Below, piece after piece: positions 55,777 to 64,000 of a stretch of 64,000 nt of DNA. Made by a program: the position numbers and the translations under genes. This DNA comes from Dermatemys mawii (lineage: Eukaryota; Chordata; Testudines; Dermatemydidae): the NCBI GenBank assembly GCA_007922305.1, contig ML677335.1, positions 14,661,734-14,725,733 on the forward strand, read 5' to 3'. Position 1 is the stretch's first letter, and each line of letters starts with the position of its first letter. Under the pieces are notes generated by a model that worked only from the letters and a program-made list of their open reading frames with translations, searched no databases and was not told where the DNA came from.

Positions 55777-56859
55777 CAGACTACAGTGATGTAAATAAAT
55801 ACATGCCAAAGGATTTTTTTCAGTATTTTTAAAGTAACAGTCATGAAAATTTATCATAAAACAGCCCATACTCTGAGTTACAGCAAGAAGAGTAAGGCAA
55901 TCTGGAGCCGAAACAATCAGTCTATTCTTAACAAATCTTCTTGTGCCTAGCTGTTGGTCTCCAAAAGGAGCTTGTGTTGCCCTTCTCTTAGTACAACTCA
56001 CAGCAGTGAGTTAATGATGGAGAAGGAGCCCTGGCTTTGAATCTCCTGGACTTTGCGATTGAGTCATTTAAAAAAGTACATACAACAAATATCCCGAGGT
56101 GTGAAATGTCTTGGATGCATTTTGTCTCTGTTAGCAGCAACATCGTACTGCATTGTTAGAATGTCTAGACCATTACAAATAATAACTTGCTGATTCTCCC
56201 TGTAGTGTATGTGGACTAGAGGTGCAGCACCTACTGCAACAATCTTTATATTGTCTGATGGCTTTAATGGTTCACTTAATCTGATCAGGACTAACCCAGG
56301 CCAGACTCCTTCTTCAGATATTATTATTCCATTTTTATTTGGTATTTACTTTAAACGAAAGGCCATGATCCTGTTCAAAGACATCATTTCCCTCTCTCCC
56401 ACTTCTGTCATTAGAGCCAGATAACAGGAAGAGACAGTCAGATAACTGGCCACTTATTCAGATTTCACAGAAGCTTTTAGGCAGAAATAAGGACGCCAGC
56501 CAGAGCTGAATCAATTCATTTCAATGATTTGCTGAGTATCTATGCTAGTTATTCTCTCATTATCTTGCCCAGTGCCCAGGACTAGTCTTCCAGCCTCTGG
56601 GTCTGGGCTGGATATTTTGTTCCAGCTGATTATTTTTAGGGAAAGCTTTGCACAGTGAACGGCATTCTAAAGACCCAAAGGCATCAGTGGCACTGGAAAG
56701 ACTGAGGGCCAATCTGCTGATAACTGAGCTTCAAGAGAAAGACTAATCAGCTATTAATGGGGCTCCTTAAAATCACTTTCCTTCCTAATTAGCCTCATGT
56801 CCTTAGATATCCCCACTTGGAACTATGACCTGAAATCTTGGGTAACAGCTTCTGCATCA
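55777..56859. other. Intergenic, unassigned
   Basis: Nothing recognised. Confidence 0.3.
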
Positions 56860-57085
56860 TCGTCATCATTATTTATATTGTGGTAGCACTAGAGACCTCA
56901 ACCAACCATTGTGCAGGTCACTTACAGAAAGTCCCTGATTTGAAGAGTTTATAATCTGAGTAGGCATGACAGACATAGGTGCAAGGGGAAACTGAGGCAC
57001 AGAGAGACGAAGTGGCTTCTCTTACCCAACACAACAGGTCAGTGGCAAATCTTGGAACAGAACTCCTAGTTCAGTGCCATTGGAT
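56860..57085 (+). mobile_element. MIR-like ancient SINE
   Basis: Contains GTGGTAGCACTAGAGACCTC and GGGGAAACTGAGGCACAGAG, then a cagcaggtcagtggc-like phrase, in the order of MIR-type SINEs of amniotes. Diverged. Confidence 0.5.
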
Positions 57086-58919
57086 GATGCTGCCTCTCCA
57101 AGACACCATCGCTCCTTCCTTTGTCTGACAATAAAACTCTGCTGTATTAATTGTCTGGATCTCTCTCTTTGGATAGATATTCTCTCTTCTAGCAGTGTGT
57201 GTGCATGTAGGTGTGCAAATGGAGAACGGAGGAGACAAGACCCTCTCATGCACCCCTGCACCCTAGCTACTGACTGCTCTTGATTTGTGTGGAGGTTTTC
57301 CTCTAACAGAGGCTGCCATAAAAGAAGACAAGACTATAGAAAAAATATATTCATAGTATTAGTTTTAAGAGACCATGTCCAGTGTACTGCACAATGGGGC
57401 TAGTAAGGTAATCACATCATATGAGATAGCGAGCTGATAGAGTCACCCTGTGCAACAGGCAATACAGGCCCGGTCTTTCCAGCAGCTAGATGATCTTGAC
57501 AGTTTTTGGATTTCTGGGAACTACCCTTTTCTCTGGGTTTTTTGGCCACCCAGGATCATTTAATCAGCATTTTTTTTAGTCAGTTCTTTTCATTCCTTTC
57601 TTCTGAGAAGTTGAGTTTTCAGCCTCTTATCACATTTCTTAACTTTCCAGTGAGGTGGGCCCTTTGCCAACACACAGATTGTTCACTGGCATTTAACCCT
57701 GTGTCTTGTAATACAGTGTAGATAAAATCACACAATATTCTTTGCACACTAAAAATGCAGCACTTGCCGTTCTCATTTGTTACGACTTTCTGAACGAATT
57801 CACCTACATTAAATAAAGCATTTAGCACATGGTCCATAGTAATGTCAGAATAAGAAGAGCAAACAAAACAGTGAAAGAATCTGTTGTTCTAGATAATTTC
57901 GAAAGAAACTTAAACATAACTGGAAGTGCAAATAAGATCATTCAGTGCATTTTCTTATAATCACAGTCAAATTGACAGAATAAGTGGATAAAAGGAATAA
58001 GAAAGACGCTAAGATTAAGGCCCCCGTTTTCCTTCCCTACACAGGCTGAGCAGTACAATTTGTGGCATAAAGGTGGAACACATAGGGCCTGCACTCAGAC
58101 AAAGAAATGGGCTCTATCCCCTAATCTCATCATCCTGTGATCTTTTTATTTTTGAGTGTGTTTGTGCACGTGCACATTTTGGGTTTTTTTATGGAAGGCA
58201 GATTGAGATGTTTAGGAGAGAGGCTGATAAACCAGCAAATAAAGAACAAAGTCAACAAGGTGAGATGGCACCACCCAGTCAGGTGGGTACGTTTGTTCAA
58301 TAGCGGGGAGGGGAAGAGAGACCCAGGGCAGATATGCCATTCACAGCACAGGTAAAGGGGGGTCCTTTTGACAGCAGCCCCCACCGAGCCTGATCCAACC
58401 TACTCAATTAGAGAAGGCAAACTGACAGCTTGACCAATGAAGCTGGCAACCCTGCAGCCTTGAAATAACTGCATACAGGAATAGGTTCTGTTGTAAACTC
58501 CATCTTCTGGCCACCAGCTGGATCAGATATGATAAGTGTGTCCAATGAGTAATTCGGAGAGACTGGAGTCAACGTTTGTTTTAAAAATTTAAACCACACA
58601 ACAGCCATTGACTTTGGTATCTGCATCTTAAGCTGCAAAAAGATAACTAAATAGAACAATAATGTAGTGTGACAATGGAAAATCAGCCTCGCTAGAGATC
58701 TGGTTTGTTTGTATTCTGGCCGCAGGTATAGTAGTACTCCCTACAGCACTCTTCCATGCCATAATTTAACAGTGAGATCTAGAATATGGTCTAAACTGGC
58801 TAGACCAGTAATGTTTCAAGAAAAGCCGCTTCAGGAATTGTGTAGTACTGTTGGGGAAAAAGAAAGGACATGTCTAATACAGCACCAACCCAGACAGAAA
58901 CTAGCATTTTCAGCTACCT
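57086..58919. other. Intergenic, unassigned
   Basis: Nothing recognised. Confidence 0.3.
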
Positions 58920-59150
58920 TGGGCCTGGTCTGTACTGGGTTTTTGTTTGTTTGTTTGTTTTGTTTTTGTTTTTCACTTTGGTTTAACTATACCTGCACTA
59001 TAGCTATACATCATGAAGCAGACCAGACCCCATGTTGCACCAGTGTAAACTGTGACTTGCATCAGTGTGGCTCACTGTGCTCAAAGTCATAATTTGCACC
59101 AGTGCCATGTGTCTACACTAAGGGTCTCTATTGGTGTAGCTGTGCCAGTG
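58920..59150. mobile_element. Possible MITE of the GGCCTGGTCTACAC type
   Basis: TGGGCCTGGTCTGTACTGGG on the left, then TGCACTATAGCTATACATC and GTGTCTACACTAAGGGTCTC on the right. A (TTTG)n tract lies at 58940-58973. The ends are not well resolved. Confidence 0.4.
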
Positions 59151-59479
59151 CAAAAAACCCAGGACAGATGAGGTCTTTCTTAGTTGTCAGGTTATCACAC
59201 ACTGAAGGAACCCGTCCACTGATTACAGATTTGGCACCATTCCTGGGAAAGGGGCATGATGTCCGTTTGATAGCTCACACAATAGTGCAACCACCACCAT
59301 TATCTTAAGTAAAGTAACAAGTAATCGGGCAGACTCTTTATTATAATTAATTCAGTTAGACTTGGCCATGAGCATTGTTGCCTACCTAGAAAATGGGCTG
59401 GAAAAGCAAAAGTAGGTGACAATACATAGATACCTCTCCAGCAGGAGAGATGTATAGCAGGTGCTACAAGTAGACATTC

Positions 59480-60100
59480 TGGTCTTATTGAACATCTTCA
59501 TTAATGACCTAGCAACGAGTAAATAGCACATTAATTACATTCTGTAATGGTACTGAACTGGAAAGCATTATAGATACCAGGGAGGACAGAACAGTAATAA
59601 AAGGGACATAGAAAGGGTAGAAATATGGATGTGAAACAACAAAATTAAATTGAACTTGGAAAAATATAAGTCCTGGAATTTTTCAGAAATATACTGTACA
59701 TTGAACAGGAGGGGAAAACCTGGAGCACGATAATCCTGAAAGAGATCTTAAGGAGACAGGTAACAGAAAATTACAAAGAAGTTTGCTAGGTGATGTGGTA
59801 GTGGAAAAGGCCAATGCACGTTTGGGCTGCATATGTAGCCACATCAAATCATTGAGCAGGCAGGGAACAGCTTCTTTTCTTATAACTCTAGTGAGACTTT
59901 CTGAAATATTACATTCAGGGCTGGGTACCCCATTACCAAAAAGACAAACTGGAGGGAAGCAAAAAATGTGACTAAAGAGGTTGGCACTGACTGTCAGGGA
60001 AAGATTTAAAAAAATAAATATGTATAGGTTGTCTAAACAATGCTTAGGAAGCACAGGCCATAACTGTCAACTATTTAAGTGTGTAAACACTAAAGAGTAA
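59480..60100 (+). mobile_element. LINE fragment (CR1-group)
   Basis: The translation order FINDLAT, KLNLEKYKSWNFSEI and GLHM with RAGYP resembles the post-catalytic RT region of CR1-group LINEs. Many stops. Confidence 0.5.
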
Positions 60101-61032
60101 GAGGAATTATTTAGTGTGGTACAAGAGCGCAAAATAAAAATCAATGATGACAGCTTCACAGTGTTCCCTGCTCATTTATATACTTGTTATTCTTGACACA
60201 TGATGAACCAATTAAGCCCTCAAGAGTGAACTTGTATCTATCTGTCTTTCATGCATTGTGCATCATATGGATGACAACACCGAGGTGCAAACCCTACCCA
60301 CCCCATAACTCAGGGCCATGGAGAACCCTAGATCCTGCTGAACTATCTGAGTCTTTTGAAGAGGGTGGAGATGAGAGAACAGGATTTAGGAGTCCAGTGC
60401 AAACCCTACCTTGTACTACAGAACTCAGTTCTGCAGTGCTTTTCTGCGTGTACCTGCCCAGCTAAGATTGGGCTGGAGAAGGTAGGGACTGAGCTGAGGA
60501 ATCTGTCCCTGTGTGAATCCACTGTCCATTGCCCTCATGTGACCTAGAGACCAAGGACCTTGGAGTTGTGGTATTAGCTGTGGAGTGCTATGGCTTGGTG
60601 GTCTTGGAGTAGATTCCCTTCCACCCAACTCTCTGTGTTGTACTGTACATTGCCTGGGCACATGCTGAGGACAATATTTAACCACAAATATGTATTTTAG
60701 GTAGTAATTTTACTGTAATATTTCAATGCAAATATTTTATACAAATAAAAACAGAAACTAGAGCTAGAAAACAATGTGTGGAGCAGGATCTGGATTATGT
60801 TTAGAACTAAGCTCACAATTTGGGTTCAATATAGAATCCAGACTTGGGTTTGGATTCTGCTATACTAAAAACTCATTAAGTTTTCTCATAAGATTTCAGT
60901 CCCCAGTACTCAGGTGAGTTAATCCTGTGAGATACAATACTGATGGTGGAGAATAAGTAGCTGTTTTCTGAGCTTTTGGCCAAATCTGATCCAGAACCAA
61001 AGCTGCAGGGATGAGTTTTGATTTGTTGTATC
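60101..61032. other. Intergenic, unassigned
   Basis: Nothing recognised. Confidence 0.3.
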
Positions 61033-61308
61033 TAAGGCCTGGACTACATACCAGTCTGATACTGGTATGACTATTTGGGTTATGGGTATGATTTTTAGCA
61101 AAACAGCTATAACTAGTTCAACCTGTATTATGAAGGTATAAAAGTGACTTTACCGGTATAGCTTATTTCCCTTCCCATACAGGAATAGCTATACTATTAT
61201 AAAGCACCTGTATGCTGGTAAAACTGCATCCATATTAGGGGGGTTCTACTGCTTTACTAGTACCTTTCTAGTTAGAATGGTACTGCTCTTTGTGTAGACA
61301 AGGCCTAA
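61033..61308. mobile_element. MITE with TAAGGCCTGGACTACA ends
   Basis: The left end TAAGGCCTGGACTACATACC pairs with the right end TTTGTGTAGACAAGGCCTAA. The interior repeats GGTATAxCTAT phrases. No coding content. Confidence 0.65.
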
Positions 61309-62000
61309 AATAACACCTCTCTTCTCTATCTCTTCCCACTCCCAGATAGCAATAATAATAATAATTAATAAATAATTAATGAAAAAACAAAAGTATTCAG
61401 AGTTAACGCTCCATGTTGAATCACCTGCAATGTAAGAATTTGACAGGATGCCATTTGCTCTTTAATGATAGCATCTCTTTCAGACTGTCTTTTCCTTGAA
61501 CATATCCATTTGAAAGAAAATCTGTGGGTTTTATAAAGGAAAAATCTCTTCCAGTGATTGGTCTTTAATAGCATTGTTTCTAGTGTATTTCTTTGTCGTT
61601 TATTACATGTAAATTCAAAAATATCAAATACAAAAATGACCCTTCACTCTACTATTTAGTATTTTCCTGTTGTGTGCTATTAATAATATTAATATGTTTC
61701 ATACAGTAGACCCTGAAATGAAGTTCTCATCCATTAGGGGGATTGTGATTATGGGCAGGAGAAAGAGACAGAAGTAGTGTCAGCTTTCGGGGAAACTGAT
61801 ACTTTTTTTACTTCAACCTCATAAAATTTTACCTTACAAGATATTTCAAAACATACACTCAAGCCCCAATCTGCAGTTCTGACACAAGCAGAACTCCCTT
61901 TCCCTGAGGAAACCATTAACATTACTGGAACTGCAGACTTTTACTCAGTTTCTGAATTTGTCTCTAAGCATCCATTCCTAAAGCCTTAATTAGTCTTTTA
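61309..62000. other. Intergenic, unassigned
   Basis: Includes an AATAAT-rich tract near 61348-61380. Nothing else recognised. Confidence 0.3.
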
Positions 62001-62079
62001 GGACCAGGTCTGCAAAGGTATTTAGGTTCCTAAATTAAAGTTAAGTTAGGAGTCTACATACCTTTGTGGATCTGGGCCT
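62001..62079. repeat. Small palindromic element
   Basis: CTGCAAAGGTATTTAGGTTC on the left is mirrored by AGGAGTCTACATACCTTTG on the right, ending GGATCTGGGCC. A hairpin-forming dispersed repeat. Confidence 0.6.
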
Positions 62080-62979
62080 TATAACTAACCCTATATTTTT
62101 CACACAAAGACTAATATCTAATTCCCCTTGTGACTCCATTGTTGAAAACCTTTGGTACTTGGCTTGATTGTTACTTTAATCTTCTGTATTTGACAATTAA
62201 CAGCTTCTGTATGTTCATATCGACCCAAAATAAAAATGAGCACACCTAGGAATTGATTTTCTGATATCAAAATGATCAAACAAGTTAAAATATATAAAAG
62301 GAACATTCAAGGCTCTGGAAAACATTAACAAAATATAACTGAGTTACATTTTCAATTCGTGCCTGATGTGAAATTTCTATTGACATCAAATTAGCTATGT
62401 GTACTTTGGAACCAACAGAACTGTTAACAATCTTGCTGTGCAAGTCCACTTTCAAATTCATAGTATTTTGAATATTTGCTACACTATATAGAAAGAAGTA
62501 TATTGTAATTGCTGTAGTTTGGGGGACAGATTCTCTATTGCTTTGTGCAAGATGTAGAGCAAAGAAGAATCTGGCCGTGGGTATTTATAAGCATTTTTGG
62601 AGTGTAACTTTTATGAATGTAGCCTTTACATAAAGACAGAGAAAAGTTTAAACATGTTGCAGTCAATCTCTCATAGTGAATAAAAATTAACCAAGGAATT
62701 GATAGTTCCCCGTATATCAAGGATCTGTGTTAGCCCACCTTACGTGGTAGGAGACATAGAGGAAATATCATACAGGAAGTAATAACATAAATAGATTTTT
62801 CTGAAAATCTAAATTAGTTTGGGTTTTTGTAATATCATTCACCATATTCTCATAAATGTAGAGGTCAGATAAGAAACAAGTTAAGACATGGGAGGAATAG
62901 AAAACAATAAATATTCTGAAACACATTAAAGCACAAAATAATCTAGGAGATGCCCCCTTTGACATTCAGAGAGACACTT
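62080..62979. other. Intergenic, unassigned
   Basis: Nothing recognised. Confidence 0.3.
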
Positions 62980-62991
62980 CAGTGAATTATG

Positions 62992-63183
62992 AGAGACGTA
63001 GCCGTGTTAGTCTGGTGATGGATTTCTACTCCATACGGCTAAAGGCAGTGCCTTACATGGTGTTAAGAATCAGAGAGGTAGCACTTACACTGCATGCATC
63101 TGACGAAGTGGGTATTAGCCCACAAAAGCTTATGTTTCAATACTATTGTTAGTCTTTAAGGTGCCACAGGACTCTGTCACTTC
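62992..63183 (-). mobile_element. SINE copy with internal inversion
   Basis: Target duplication CAGTGAATTATG, perfect over 12 bases (62980-62991 and 63184-63195). GTAGCCGTGTTAGTCTGG is on one strand, while GCATCTGACGAAGTGGG through TTAGTCTTTAAGGTGCCAC is on the other, relative to the 49579-49821 copy. Confidence 0.75.
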
Positions 63184-63195
63184 CAGTGAATTATG

Positions 63196-64000
63196 TGAAT
63201 CTTTAGATAAATCAACTTCAGATTCTTAGTGAGAGAAGCTAGTACCTTAATAACCATTTGGACTCTATGCACTTTTCAGTGTCATGACAATCTAGAATAA
63301 CAGGCTGGATCAAGCTTTGGTTCTAATATTGGAACCTATGTTTCCTTTCCTTGATCAAGACAAGCAAAAATGGTACAGAAATGCTCCCATCCCACTCCCT
63401 TAGACTTCAGGGAGGAACTTTGCAGGTACTCCACAGGGTCAAGATGCCCCAGAATGGAAGTTAATAATGAGAATGTTGGAAGTTGGAATAGGGGTGGAGA
63501 CAGGAAGCAGCCTTATCCCAGAAGTGTTTTCATAGCTAATAAATATCTCCTATGATATTTCTAAAATCAGTTCTAAAAGCAGCATTAATGCCCTTCTGCA
63601 GCTTCTATTTATCAGAGCTGGAGACAGTACACAGCTAATGGGCATTCAGTCAATAGCAGCCTGGTTCCTACAGCCTGGTAACCTAGTACCATAGAAGAAG
63701 GTGCTTTCTAATCGTCATGGAGCCTCAGGCCAACCCCAAGGTTGTTCCAGGATTTCTGTGATTGTGCTCTATTCTCTCTGCAGATCTTTGGATTTGTGGA
63801 GTTTAGGGGCTAGGCCTCTCTTCTATCTGACTGCAGACCACGCCCTCAGGAGGAGAGAATACAAAGGAAAAGGCAAGAAGAGAACTTTGCAGTTTTTACA
63901 GTGGTCTCTGTTTCCATCCCACAAGTTTTCTTATTTAAGAGGCACTAGACTAAGCTTCTCAGTACAAGGATTGTAAGATGAGTACAAGGTTGGCAGAACA
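63196..64000. other. Intergenic, unassigned to window end
   Basis: Nothing recognised. Confidence 0.3.

Noticed and set aside
47718..64000. Search for HHEX or another gene downstream of KIF11
   Set aside because: No homeodomain or other conserved coding block is seen. The short frames lack splice-supported homology.

Overview
This is vertebrate nuclear DNA. It holds one complete protein gene on the plus strand: KIF11, the mitotic kinesin-5 (Eg5). KIF11 has 22 coding exons between 15131 and 47444, and they join without a frame break into 1,067 codons plus a stop. The first exon of a second gene, probably IDE (insulin-degrading enzyme), lies upstream on the minus strand (7863-7760). The two genes are head to head, as they are in human. 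No exon of HHEX, the next gene in human, was seen downstream.

The repeats point to a turtle, or less likely a crocodilian. There are many CR1 LINEs in both orientations, RTE-like and L2-like LINE remnants, many short non-autonomous hAT elements with 8-bp target duplications, TA-flanked Tigger-like MITEs, and a short SINE family that I associate with turtles. The lineage call rests on remembered repeat families and was not tested by a search.

Layout. 1-7759: probable IDE intron 1, mostly old LINEs with nested DNA transposons. 7500-8330: GC-rich, CpG-dense IDE promoter and exon 1. 8330-14450: intergenic, with an RTE-like LINE (9795-11404) cut by a large foldback hAT element (11405-13289). 14450-15260: KIF11 promoter and first exons, with two ZNF143-type motifs, an inverted CCAAT box and a CHR-like site. 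15214-21460: intron 1, filled by an antisense CR1 that still shows ORF1, endonuclease and reverse-transcriptase remnants. 21461-47444: the remaining exons. 47445-47717: 3'UTR. 47718-64000: intergenic, with scattered LINE, SINE and MITE copies.

KIF11 encodes a homotetrameric plus-end motor that slides antiparallel microtubules in the spindle. The P-loop, both switch motifs, the loop-5 region, the BimC box and a C-terminal KEN tripeptide are all visible.

The most interesting observations concern transposons. An insertion in intron 9 is flanked by a 10-bp duplication that contains the exon 9 splice junction. A hAT foldback carries two outward-facing copies of a transposase C-terminus. Two SINE copies have target duplications and an inverted internal arrangement that fits twin priming. 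I found no CRISPR array, viral gene or new multi-gene system.
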